In this document: one piece after another, positions 20,937-30,680 of the stretch
How positions within the stretch are numbered: the first letter of the stretch is position 1
Layout: every line of letters begins with the position of its first letter
DNA from: Fidelibacterota bacterium
GTDB lineage: Bacteria > Fidelibacterota > UBA8477 > JABMPR01
NCBI GenBank assembly: GCA_018673925.1
Contig: JABHBL010000007.1
Location: forward strand, 1 to 64,000
Direction of reading: 5' to 3'
DNA length: 64,000 nucleotides
Made by a program: the position numbers and the translations under genes
Notes under the pieces: generated by a model
Database searches by the model: none
Told to the model about the DNA's origin: nothing
What the model saw: the letters and a program-made list of their open reading frames with translations, nothing else

Positions 20937-21986
20937 ATGAAACAATCGAGAAACCTAATGATCTGGGTTGTGGGGCTCTTGCTGCTGACGATTCTGGGAT
21001 GTGATTCCACAGATATGACCTCAGCCAAAGTTTACCTACAACAAAAAAACTATGAAAAAGCAGAAGAAATGCTGCTGGCTGCTACTGACAAAGAGCCAAT
21101 GAATTCAGAGCCCTCTTTTCTACTTGCAACGGAGATATACTCCCGTACAAAAAATTGGGACAAAGTTTCTGAGTTCCTGACCAAGTCAGCTTCAATTGAT
21201 GCCAAATTTGCAGACAAGATCAAAAACGCCCGTGAAAAATACTGGGTTGACAACTTTAACTTTGGTGCCAAAGGCTACAATGCCCTCATCAAAGGAGAAG
21301 CCAAAGATGAAGCTGAACTTTATGTTTCTACAGAAAAGGCCTTTCTTGATTGTATCTCATTACACCCTGAAAAACCTGAAGCATATAGCACGCTTGCACA
21401 AGTCTACCTCTTCAAAGAAGAGTTTGAAAAGGGCAAAGAGTATATGGTTCTTTCCGTAGAGAAGAATCCAAAAGACATAACTTCTCTGGTTAACCTCGGT
21501 TTGGTCTATTTCCGTGAGAAGAGTTATGATGATGCTCTCGTTTACATGAAACGTGCTCTTGAGGTAGATCCTACAAACCTGAATGCCATCAAGCAGATTG
21601 CATTTGTTTATGATGCCAAGGGTGAAAAAGAAACTGCTGCTTCAGCGTACATAAACGCCATTGAAATGGACCCAAATAGTACTGATCTCCATTACAACCT
21701 GGGTGTCCTTTATTTCCAGCAGGAAAAATGGCAAGATGCAGCGAATGAGTTTATCAAAGTTTCTGAAATCGCTCCCACTGAAGCCGATGCATTATTTAAT
21801 GCCGGTCTAGCATTTGGTCGCCTGAAGAACTTCAAAGATGCTGAGAAGTATCTTGAACTGGCCTACGAGTTAACTCCAGAAAGCCTGGATGTAGTTCATG
21901 AATTGAAAATGACTTACTACCAGCTTTATGGCACGAATGACACGAAGTTCAAAGAGATGGATAAGATAGAGAAAAGCCTTAAATAA
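20937..21986 (+). CDS. TPR-repeat lipoprotein
   Basis: AAGGAG RBS then MKQSRNLMIWVVGLLLLTILGC lipobox; multiple TPRs. Confidence 0.85.
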   Translation: MKQSRNLMIWVVGLLLLTILGCDSTDMTSAKVYLQQKNYEKAEEMLLAATDKEPMNSEPSFLLATEIYSRTKNWDKVSEFLTKSASIDAKFADKIKNAREKYWVDNFNFGAKGYNALIKGEAKDEAELYVSTEKAFLDCISLHPEKPEAYSTLAQVYLFKEEFEKGKEYMVLSVEKNPKDITSLVNLGLVYFREKSYDDALVYMKRALEVDPTNLNAIKQIAFVYDAKGEKETAASAYINAIEMDPNSTDLHYNLGVLYFQQEKWQDAANEFIKVSEIAPTEADALFNAGLAFGRLKNFKDAEKYLELAYELTPESLDVVHELKMTYYQLYGTNDTKFKEMDKIEKSLK

Positions 21987-22009
21987 GTCTCTGTCCCACC
22001 AGTTTTTAA

Positions 22010-22034
22010 AACCCCGCGAAAAGCGGGGTTTTTT
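22010..22034 (+). terminator. Rho-independent terminator downstream of TPR gene
   Basis: CCCCGC GAAAA GCGGGG TTTTTTATTT. Confidence 0.85.
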
Positions 22035-22197
22035 ATTTCTAGAATAAGCAGTCATCGATCAGAGATTTATGAAGGAGAAGACTCGATCGGCCACCTGACC
22101 TCTCAAAAAACCCAGGGAGCGGGGTTTTTTGTTTCATCTCCATCAACACACCTTATTTTTCCAGCCACATCTCAATTTCAAACGAAAGGATTCAACT

Positions 22198-22770
22198 ATG
22201 CGTCATGTAATAATAATTGCTTTGTCACTGTTTCTTACTGTCTCACTAAGTGCCAAGAAAAAAGGAGCTCCTCCTATGACCTCTGGTGCTCCTGGAGACA
22301 GGACATGCCATACCAGTAAATGTCACGCCGGAAATGATATAAATTCTGGGAAGGCTGAAATTTCAATTCAGGGGCTCCCCAAGGTCTATGAGCCAAATGA
22401 GATTTATGATATCACACTCAGTCTGCAACAGAAGGGTGCTAAAACCTTTGGGTTTGTTGCCACTGTGGCTGATGAGGATGGAAATGCTCAGGGGACATTG
22501 GTTTCATTAAAGGATCAACCCACTCAACTCATTGCGGACACAAAAACTAAATCGCGCACTTCCCGCCGATATATTTCTCATGTTGAAAAGGGTATTAAAG
22601 CTGTTAAAAAAGGGGAATCACAGACCTGGACCTTTCAGTGGCAGGCACCAGATGAGGTAGCTTCTAGCTCATCCTTCTATTTTGCCCTTAATGCTGGCAA
22701 CGGGAATAAGAAGAAAACCGGAGATTACATCTATACCCGCTCCGTGACAGTAGCCCCTGCAAAAAAATAA
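22198..22770 (+). CDS. Exported choice-of-anchor-V/reelin-like domain protein
   Basis: Signal peptide MRHVIIIALSLFLTVSLSA; GAPGDRTCHTSKCHAGNDINSG. Confidence 0.65.
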   Translation: MRHVIIIALSLFLTVSLSAKKKGAPPMTSGAPGDRTCHTSKCHAGNDINSGKAEISIQGLPKVYEPNEIYDITLSLQQKGAKTFGFVATVADEDGNAQGTLVSLKDQPTQLIADTKTKSRTSRRYISHVEKGIKAVKKGESQTWTFQWQAPDEVASSSSFYFALNAGNGNKKKTGDYIYTRSVTVAPAKK

Positions 22771-22787
22771 TTGGTTCTTAGCCAATG

Positions 22788-22820
22788 AAAGCCGAATCCA
22801 AGGATTCGGCTTTTTTATTT
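22788..22820 (+). terminator. Rho-independent terminator
   Basis: AGCCGAATCC AA GGATTCGGCT TTTTTATT. Confidence 0.88.
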
Positions 22821-25299
22821 GTTCATCAAAGCTAATTTCATGGACATGATTCGTGATTTACTCAGGAGGATGACACAAACGGGGCTTATAGTCTCCGTGC
22901 TGGTTTTTGCTCAGGAAATTCCAATCGTGTCGCCCCATTTGCTGCCATTCCCTGGCATCAAAACAGGCCTATCATACTATTCAATCAAACCTACTCAGAA
23001 CATGGAAGTCATTGCTGGTGGATGGACTATTGCAGATACGCTGCGAGGGGTCCTTGCTTCTGCGGAAATAGAATTATTGCGTTATCGTTGGTGGGATCAT
23101 TTCCAACCAGCGTCAAAATTTGATGCCCACTCCTCCTTGCATTATGCTGTGCGCAATCAAATTGGTACTATCAATCTTCCCTCGGGTTATCCATCAGCTC
23201 TGGAAGTGAATGGTACAGAGATGTCCGGGTTCGCCATGAATATGCTGATTCGTGGATTTTCGCTGGGTAATTATTTTGCCTACGATTATAGCCGAAGAGG
23301 GAGTCTCCATGCACAGATTGGTTTAGGCCTCTCTCACCTCAGTTTATACAAAAATGGTGGAGGAGTTCGTGTTCTGGAGTCTAACGGATATCATGTCAAT
23401 TTTGGCCTTGGATGGAAATACACCCTCTTTGGTCGTCTGGGAAAACGATTTCGAATAGGTATTGATCTGGGTTACACATTGGAAGGTTTTAATCTGGCTG
23501 AACCAGGAGAAAACATAAAATTGCCTGGTGGAACAGCCGGTGCAATTTCGCCCATTCAGTCACTTTCACTCAACACACCAGATTTGAATGTAACCATAGA
23601 GTTTGGTGAGATGTTCTTTGGAGCATATACACCCTTCCGAGATCCATACAAATTGGGATTGTTTAACTTGAGTGCAGGAGTTGGCCTCCTCTCTTATAAA
23701 ACGGGTGTCTCCATTCAGTATGATTCTGTTGGAACCGAATTGAATATTCCTTTGGCATCTTCTACCAGCCAAAACTATGACCTTCAAATTTTTAAATATA
23801 ACTGGCCATTCCACTTCATTCGTCAAGCCAATATTGATGCCTTTAGTGGAGTTGGTGTCCGCCTCTGGAAAATGACAACCCCTACAACACTCCCCTCAGG
23901 GTGGGCTCGTAGCCTAACGGATGGTAGTACCACCTTTAACAATTTGACCTTTTCTCCCAGGGTTTTTGATATCTATCTGGATCACGAAATCATCTATCCA
24001 TTTGGACCAAAATTATTTACCAGAATTCGTGGTGGAACAGGATTCGCCACAATGACCTTGTACGAGAATAAGCTTTTGGACAGATTAATCGATGCCAGCG
24101 GTTTCACCTGGCATATTGGATCTGGCGCAGGTTATACCATCAAAGGGGATGGGAGCTCGAGGGTAACATTTGGGATTAATCTGGACTATGTCCACCAAGC
24201 CTTTGAGATTGACATGAATTCATCAAATCTTTCTGCTGTAGAACCAGATGAAATTATCCCCATTAAATATATTGATCTGAGTCAGCCTGTCGTCTCGCTT
24301 CATATTGGTCTAATTTTTGGCGGATACCCAAATGCTGCCATGAAAGCTTTCGAAGCATTTAAAGACAAACACTTCACCAGCTCCCTGGAAATAATGAAGG
24401 AACTACTGCAGTTCACGCCGAATCATCATAATCGGGATGCAGTTCTTATTCAAAAGCAGCTGGTTGAAGATTCCCTGGTAACCAGGTATTATCGTGATGT
24501 CCGCACTATTCTATCGCAGGGCAAAATTGGCGACGCCCATGCACTCATCCAACAAGGTGAAACGCCACCAGGTGAAGCTGTTGAAAGAGCAGTCCAGAAT
24601 ATGGAAGTGGAAATTGCAGATCGCGCTTTGGAAGGTGTATCAGAGGCATTGAAGATGCTGGATTATGAACTCGCCGAAGATCTCATTCTGCTGGCTCTTA
24701 AAAGCGACCCCTCCTCCTACCCCATTGCCAAAGTTCTCCTCGCACGGTCATACATCATTCGTGCTACCGTTTTATATCAATCTGGTGTCTACGGTCGAAG
24801 CCTATATTGGCTAAAACAGGCTGACGGCCTTACTGACCGCTATAGAATGGTCACAGCTGAGCTTCGACAAAAGGTCGGTGATGGACGTCTTGATGACGCC
24901 AATGCAGGGATTCTGAAAGAAGACCGTCAAATGGTATATGAGTCTATGAAGGACGCCAAGAATCTGAACCCCGTGTTATCTGATATTGTGGATGAACATT
25001 TGAAAGATTTGGAACAGGCGATTCAATATGCTGATGAGCTAAGAATCGCTCCCATGAAGCGTATGGCTCTGGATAATTTGATGGATGATATTGAAAATTT
25101 GAATCCCGATAATTTTATTCCTAAGCTAGGTATGAAGGGGTCACTTATCGTCCGCTATATTGGTCCTCCTGAACGAAAATTTAAAGAGAGTGGTTACGAG
25201 CTATACGTATATCCAAAATCTGACTCTGAAGAGATCTGGTTGTATTTAAAAGATGGAAGTATTGAGAAAATAGAATATCAGAACAAGCAGAAGAAATAG
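22819..25299 (+). CDS. Large exported protein: predicted outer-membrane beta-barrel-like N-terminal part and helical repeat C-terminus
   Basis: Alternating aromatic/Gly strands in first half; helical repeats in second; no specific family recognised. Confidence 0.6.
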   Translation: MFIKANFMDMIRDLLRRMTQTGLIVSVLVFAQEIPIVSPHLLPFPGIKTGLSYYSIKPTQNMEVIAGGWTIADTLRGVLASAEIELLRYRWWDHFQPASKFDAHSSLHYAVRNQIGTINLPSGYPSALEVNGTEMSGFAMNMLIRGFSLGNYFAYDYSRRGSLHAQIGLGLSHLSLYKNGGGVRVLESNGYHVNFGLGWKYTLFGRLGKRFRIGIDLGYTLEGFNLAEPGENIKLPGGTAGAISPIQSLSLNTPDLNVTIEFGEMFFGAYTPFRDPYKLGLFNLSAGVGLLSYKTGVSIQYDSVGTELNIPLASSTSQNYDLQIFKYNWPFHFIRQANIDAFSGVGVRLWKMTTPTTLPSGWARSLTDGSTTFNNLTFSPRVFDIYLDHEIIYPFGPKLFTRIRGGTGFATMTLYENKLLDRLIDASGFTWHIGSGAGYTIKGDGSSRVTFGINLDYVHQAFEIDMNSSNLSAVEPDEIIPIKYIDLSQPVVSLHIGLIFGGYPNAAMKAFEAFKDKHFTSSLEIMKELLQFTPNHHNRDAVLIQKQLVEDSLVTRYYRDVRTILSQGKIGDAHALIQQGETPPGEAVERAVQNMEVEIADRALEGVSEALKMLDYELAEDLILLALKSDPSSYPIAKVLLARSYIIRATVLYQSGVYGRSLYWLKQADGLTDRYRMVTAELRQKVGDGRLDDANAGILKEDRQMVYESMKDAKNLNPVLSDIVDEHLKDLEQAIQYADELRIAPMKRMALDNLMDDIENLNPDNFIPKLGMKGSLIVRYIGPPERKFKESGYELYVYPKSDSEEIWLYLKDGSIEKIEYQNKQKK

Positions 25300-26424
25300 C
25301 TAGATCAGGTGGTGACCTTTTAACCCTTGATACACTTCTTGAATAACAACTTTTGAAATACCCCAGGCAGGAACGGCCAGAAACATCCCCAACACCCCGA
25401 TTTGTGAGCCAACCAGGATAAGTAGAATCACTGTCAATGGATGCATTTCCATGGATCCTGAAACCACAATGGGTGAGATGATATTGTTGTCAATCATTTG
25501 AACGATAAGAAACATTCCAATGATGTGTAGGATATAGTAAAAATGTGAGGCCGCTATTGGATCACCGAGGTTATTAAATAAACTCACAATAATAGCCGGT
25601 ACCATACCCATAAATGGTCCCACAAAAGGAATCATGTTGGCCATACCTGCGATGGTACTGATGAGTAGAACCCCAGAAATATTTGTATCAAAAATCCAGT
25701 TCAATATACTGAGACCAATAAAGGACTGTATACCTACACCTAATGCGGCTAATAATTGGCCACGTAGAAAATTGGTCAGCTGTTGTTTTGTTTTGTATGT
25801 AATATTTAGTGACATTTCAAAATATCTATTGGGTACCATTCCGATGAGCTGTTTGGTCATGCGCTTCCCATCCACGAGAAAAAACATGGTAATAATCAGG
25901 ATGAAAATGAAGGTAGCCAGGGTGTCCAGTGCTCCAGCGAGGACAGAACCAAGTTGGCTAAAGAATTTGGCTGATAGGCTGGAGATGAGATCTAAATCCA
26001 ATTGAAAGCCCGGGATATATTCGGCGATCCTGGAGTTTATATCTCCCATCATAGAATTGAGGGATTCGGTTGCTGAGTTCTCCTGGATGATATCCTTGAT
26101 GCGACCGACCTCGTTGAGTAGGGTCGGAATGCCTTTGACCACCCCCAGCGCTACTATACCAAATATTCCACCAAACATCAGCAAGGTGCCATAGAGACGT
26201 CGTATTCCAGAAGATTCCATCCGATCCACCAGGGGATTGAATACGGCTGTAAGTATAGCTGCGATGACAATGAGAAATAAAGCATCCACCACAAGGGGGA
26301 AAGCCTTGTAAGCACCTGCCAGAAGTAAAATAAGTAGAATAAAATAGACTAGAGTCTTAAAGAAACTCTGGAAAAACAATCGCACCGACTGGGGTGCAAT
26401 GCTGACTGAATCGGTATTACTCAT
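25300..26424 (-). CDS. AI-2E family transporter (PerM-like)
   Basis: Polytopic; VDALFLIVIAAILTAVFNPLVDRMESSGIRRLYGT; GMANMIPFVGPFMGMVPAIIVSL. Confidence 0.9.
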   Translation of the reverse strand: MSNTDSVSIAPQSVRLFFQSFFKTLVYFILLILLLAGAYKAFPLVVDALFLIVIAAILTAVFNPLVDRMESSGIRRLYGTLLMFGGIFGIVALGVVKGIPTLLNEVGRIKDIIQENSATESLNSMMGDINSRIAEYIPGFQLDLDLISSLSAKFFSQLGSVLAGALDTLATFIFILIITMFFLVDGKRMTKQLIGMVPNRYFEMSLNITYKTKQQLTNFLRGQLLAALGVGIQSFIGLSILNWIFDTNISGVLLISTIAGMANMIPFVGPFMGMVPAIIVSLFNNLGDPIAASHFYYILHIIGMFLIVQMIDNNIISPIVVSGSMEMHPLTVILLILVGSQIGVLGMFLAVPAWGISKVVIQEVYQGLKGHHLI

Positions 26425-26971
26425 TTGCCCCAGACTCTAAAAGGCCTTCCAGTTTTCGGGATACTTTGACCAATTCGCCATTGGTACTGCGTAATCGAAC
26501 AGCCAAAACTTCAGAGAGGGCCAATAGTATTTTACCACCGAGGGCTGGTTTGGTCTTTAGAATATCCATGAGATCAGGTCGGTAAAAGCCAATAATTGTG
26601 CTGTTTTCAATTGCTGTTGCAGCAGCGGTTCTTGGAGATGCGTCGAGCAGGGCTATCTCACCAAAGAAATCGCCATCACCCAGTTTGGAAAGTTGTTTTG
26701 GAGCTTGTTGAGGGATATCCAGAAAGATGCCTACACACCCTTCAATGATTATATACATACCACTTCCAGGATCACCCTGCTTAAAAACAGGCTCCCCTGG
26801 GGCATAATTGCGAATATGCACTGCATTTTCCACAATTTTTATTTCCTGCCACGATAAACGACTGAACACATTGACTTGAGAAAGCGCCATTTGAGCCTGG
26901 CTTCGTTTTGGCCTTAATTTGTCTTTAAAGCTCTCAAATAATGGATAGGAGATATTTACCTTCTCTTTCAT
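26417..26971 (-). CDS. Cyclic nucleotide-binding domain protein
   Basis: GEPVFKQGDPGSGMYIIIEGCVGIF; GDFFGEIALLDASPRTAAATA. Confidence 0.88.
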   Translation of the reverse strand: MKEKVNISYPLFESFKDKLRPKRSQAQMALSQVNVFSRLSWQEIKIVENAVHIRNYAPGEPVFKQGDPGSGMYIIIEGCVGIFLDIPQQAPKQLSKLGDGDFFGEIALLDASPRTAAATAIENSTIIGFYRPDLMDILKTKPALGGKILLALSEVLAVRLRSTNGELVKVSRKLEGLLESGANE

Positions 26972-27001
26972 AAATCACCTCGTGATAGTCGCTCGGTTAT
27001 C

Positions 27002-28675
27002 CTATTGGATGATATTGTCTACCAGAGTAATCACATCCTGAATATTTGATTGACCATCATCATTGACATCAGCAGCACATAATTCAACATCGGTAGGTGG
27101 AGCACCGTTCCCCAGAATAATAGCTACGAGACGCACCAGATCAGAAACATCAAGACTAGCATCATCATTGATATCACCTGGATCACATGTAGCCAGTGAA
27201 TTTAGTTCAATCGTGTAGTTGGCTCCGTATGTATTCCCTGTAATTTGCGTGACAACGGGAATCAAGGCAGCCATGCTGGCATCCCTGACATCCAATATGA
27301 TGGATCCATTATTATTACCATCCAAATCAATGGTACCCCAATCAACTGTATTATCATCCTGGCGAATAGCCCACATTGCAGACATTTGCACCCCATCCTG
27401 GCCGTCAAAATCAATCTCCAGACCAAGCTGTCCCTGTGTGTTCAAGCGGATCATTTTTGATCCTAAATTTTCGATGCCCGTCACACTCGAGGTTACGGGA
27501 TAGCTATTATGTGTAAAAGCCAAGGCCGCAGTTGGATACCCATTGATTCCAGCATCATCATAGCCAAATTGACTCATACCATCTGCCATTACTGCCCGAG
27601 AGCCTGTGAAAAAATTCCAGACAACATATTCACCAAAGGCTTCCTGGAGTGAGCTGCCATATTGGGTTAATGCCTGTCCATAGCTCTCCATAACATTCTG
27701 AGTGGTATGGGTCTGGCGCCAGTTCCAGAAATATTCCAGGATAGGTGCCTGGTTATACGAATTGGCATCAAACCTCTGATGCATAAAATCTTCCCAGGCA
27801 TAATCTTCATAGGAACCTGTACCGCCATGATCAAGACCCCAATGTGGATGTGAGTAAGGATCACCAGAACCCATGAAATTGAGCATGGAATCGTTGACAT
27901 AATCATAGACAAATTCTTCAGCCCATGTTGCATCCAGTTCCACCCAACCCCCTTCGGACCAGCTGGATTCTGAGCGCTGACTTGCATGTTTAAATTCGTG
28001 GGCACATGTGACCTTCATGGCACCTTTCACATTGCCGTCTGGATCCTGATTGGCTCCAAAGCCGATATATGAATTATGCAAAACCAGGCGTGTAAGTTCT
28101 GAACCGTCAACGCCACTTGTAGTACAATATCCATAGGGACCCATATTCTCGAATGTGACGTTATAGTAGCCATCACCACCCACGTGATTTGGTCCTGCAA
28201 ATCCAGCACTATCAACTTCCTGAGCCCAGGTATAATCCAGGTAAGTGGCAGCCCATTCTACGAAATCAGGAACACCACTCACATCTGAATCTGTGGCTGG
28301 TACTGCATTTGCACCCGAAGTTGCATAGTCAAAGGAAAAATGTCCACCAGGACTGATATAGATGTCACGTAGACCGTCAACACTGGGCTGAAGTAGGCCT
28401 TCAATGATATCGATGGTGGCTTGGGCCAATTCAGGTTGCAATGCTTCATACTCAATTAAAATAGGAGTTCCGCATTTAAGTGCTCCAGTCTCAATGGCCT
28501 GGAAGCGGGGATCAAGGAGCTCTGGTTCCAGCATGGCATAAACTTTATTCAAAATTCTCTCATCCTGAGTCAACTCACCTCGATTAAAAGCTTCCTCGAT
28601 GGCGGTCAACGTGGTTGAGGCCAAAAGATTTCCTGATACCAGTAATGAGGTAATAATTAATAATCTATTTAACAT
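27002..28675 (-). CDS. Secreted MXAN_6640-type putative metalloprotease with C-terminal dockerin-like repeats
   Basis: TCAHEFKHASQ (HExxH) with large secreted domain; C-terminal CDPGDINDDASLDVSDLVRLV...CAADVNDDGQSNIQDVITLVD. Confidence 0.78.
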   Translation of the reverse strand: MLNRLLIITSLLVSGNLLASTTLTAIEEAFNRGELTQDERILNKVYAMLEPELLDPRFQAIETGALKCGTPILIEYEALQPELAQATIDIIEGLLQPSVDGLRDIYISPGGHFSFDYATSGANAVPATDSDVSGVPDFVEWAATYLDYTWAQEVDSAGFAGPNHVGGDGYYNVTFENMGPYGYCTTSGVDGSELTRLVLHNSYIGFGANQDPDGNVKGAMKVTCAHEFKHASQRSESSWSEGGWVELDATWAEEFVYDYVNDSMLNFMGSGDPYSHPHWGLDHGGTGSYEDYAWEDFMHQRFDANSYNQAPILEYFWNWRQTHTTQNVMESYGQALTQYGSSLQEAFGEYVVWNFFTGSRAVMADGMSQFGYDDAGINGYPTAALAFTHNSYPVTSSVTGIENLGSKMIRLNTQGQLGLEIDFDGQDGVQMSAMWAIRQDDNTVDWGTIDLDGNNNGSIILDVRDASMAALIPVVTQITGNTYGANYTIELNSLATCDPGDINDDASLDVSDLVRLVAIILGNGAPPTDVELCAADVNDDGQSNIQDVITLVDNIIQ

Positions 28676-28822
28676 TCGTAGCTCCTAAGTATGATTCCAT
28701 TTTAGAACTGCAAGATAACCTGGCCTGTTGTGAAGTCAAAATATTTGAGATCACGAAAGATTGACGATCTTTGGTTTATAGGCAGTCAATTGGAATGTTC
28801 GTTTACCCTGGGAGAAAGGGTG

Positions 28823-29578
28823 TTATTTCTTCAGACGTTTTAAGACCACGGCCTTGGGAAACTTACCAAATTGAGCCTTGCTATAAGTGCCATCTCGCTC
28901 CACCCAGAGCATGAACTGTGTTCCTTCGCTGGCAATGACATCCATGAGGATATCATTTTTATCCATGACCCTGTCACCTCCTACATAGTGAAGATCGGTC
29001 TGGATTAATACCTGAGAATGTTCGAGTTTTATGTCAGGATGTGGTTGGGTTACAGTATAGCGGGTAGCCGTGGCATTCCAAATTTCACCATCAATAAAGA
29101 CCTTCAGATCTCTTGGAAAAAAGTCTGGAGTATTAGCCTGGGACGCCAGGAAATGGGTTGCCGAGAATACGGTAAATGCCTCATCTGGAAAGGATCTGAA
29201 TGCTCCGTTTGAATATTCCACACTCAGACCATCAGCGGACCGATTTGCTTCCAGTAGAAAATTCAATGAGCCCTCTGAGACTTTTTTTGACCAGGAGAGA
29301 GGTTCATAGCTCACTTTATCGAAATGAACACGGTAAATATTGTGGATGGGGTGAAAGTAGGCGATAAAGGGTTTGAGCTGATTGTCGTAGGTAATCTGAA
29401 CCGTGCTATCCAGATCTTCCCAGGTCAAGGTCATATTTAGCAGTCTAATACCCATATAAGATGCCTCATAGGGGATGACTGTCACATCACCAGCTAGACT
29501 TCCGGTATTGAAACCTGCCATAAGGAGAATAGCCATGAGGAATCGCCTCAACGGCTTCACAAGATCGATGCCTCTCAT
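28823..29578 (-). CDS. DUF3108-like exported protein
   Basis: IPYEASYMGIRLLNMTLTWEDLDSTVQITYD; ATGA overlap with upstream glycosyltransferase suggests start at MRGIDLV (29578). Confidence 0.65.
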   Translation of the reverse strand: MRGIDLVKPLRRFLMAILLMAGFNTGSLAGDVTVIPYEASYMGIRLLNMTLTWEDLDSTVQITYDNQLKPFIAYFHPIHNIYRVHFDKVSYEPLSWSKKVSEGSLNFLLEANRSADGLSVEYSNGAFRSFPDEAFTVFSATHFLASQANTPDFFPRDLKVFIDGEIWNATATRYTVTQPHPDIKLEHSQVLIQTDLHYVGGDRVMDKNDILMDVIASEGTQFMLWVERDGTYSKAQFGKFPKAVVLKRLKK

Positions 29579-30675
29579 TTCCAGGGCACCTTGCCAATGA
29601 GGCCTGAGATACCCATTACAGGGATGTAGAGGGGTTGGAACATAAACCACAGCAGAAATACTCCTATATCAGCCAATCGATTCATTTTTTGAAGACCAAT
29701 CAAGAGAATGGTGATTTCGAGACAAAATTTTAGGACAACAATCAAAAGAAACAATGGAGACACCTGCAGACTCAATAGTTGCAGCAGAATTGAAGTGTTT
29801 AATACAAAAGCTGAGGCAAGAAAGACGAAGAAGAGTGGATCCTTGCGGTGGAGTCCTCGCGAATCAGATGCCCACCTTTTTCTCTGTCGATAAAAGGCTC
29901 CCAGGGAATCAGCTGGAGCAGTCGTTACAAAGCTTTTTGGATTCCAGGAGAATTTTGCCCTGACACCCCTAAGCTTGCCGATCTTTTGGACGAGGTAAAA
30001 GTCATCGCCAATGCTCTGGTTTGGATCTCCATTAAATCCACCAATTGCGGTGAAATGAATCCGCTTAAAGGCCAGGTTCTGTCCTGACCCACTCCAGGCT
30101 TTCCCATGCTGCATCATCCCAGCATTGGTCATCATGATTCCTAAAAAGTCTAGGGCCTGATAAACAGCAAAAATGGATCTATCTCTGACGCTGGAGAAAC
30201 CAACGACGATACCTGTATCCTCATCGAATTCTGATACTATGGAGCTAATCCAATCAGGACCCATACGACAGTCGGCGTCTGTTTCAATAAGTATGGATGC
30301 AGTTGTGTTTTTAATGCATTGAGTGAGGGCATTTTTCTTACCCGTCATCTCAGAAGACTCTTCTACAATTCGAATTGCAGTAAATTGAGGATGTGCTTTA
30401 CTAAACTTGTGAATGATACTCCATGTATCATCGAGGGATCGATCATCAGCAATAATGAAAGAATGCTCTCCCTCATATTTTTGAGCAAGCAGATCATCCA
30501 GGAGATCAGGAAGGTTGTGGGCCTCATCACGGGCTGCAACGATCACAGCTACTCGAGGTAAATTATTAGACGGAGTTGTCGGTCTGGCTTTCCGAAGACC
30601 GAGGATCATGATTACCACAAATGTGAAATAAGGAATAGCCCCGAGAATCAGCAGAAATCCTATAAAGAGGAGCAT
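29575..30675 (-). CDS. Membrane family 2 glycosyltransferase
   Basis: VAVIVAARDEAHNLPDLLDDLLAQKY; ETDADCRMGPDWI; RQRKRWASD (QxxRW). Confidence 0.9.
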   Translation of the reverse strand: MLLFIGFLLILGAIPYFTFVVIMILGLRKARPTTPSNNLPRVAVIVAARDEAHNLPDLLDDLLAQKYEGEHSFIIADDRSLDDTWSIIHKFSKAHPQFTAIRIVEESSEMTGKKNALTQCIKNTTASILIETDADCRMGPDWISSIVSEFDEDTGIVVGFSSVRDRSIFAVYQALDFLGIMMTNAGMMQHGKAWSGSGQNLAFKRIHFTAIGGFNGDPNQSIGDDFYLVQKIGKLRGVRAKFSWNPKSFVTTAPADSLGAFYRQRKRWASDSRGLHRKDPLFFVFLASAFVLNTSILLQLLSLQVSPLFLLIVVLKFCLEITILLIGLQKMNRLADIGVFLLWFMFQPLYIPVMGISGLIGKVPWK

Positions 30676-30680
30676 TGATT

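Noticed and set aside
22080-22135. Second terminator-like GGGGTTTTTTG after the TPR gene
   Set aside because: Stem is short and imperfect compared with the clear terminator at 22010-22034; may be a decayed duplicate but not supported enough.
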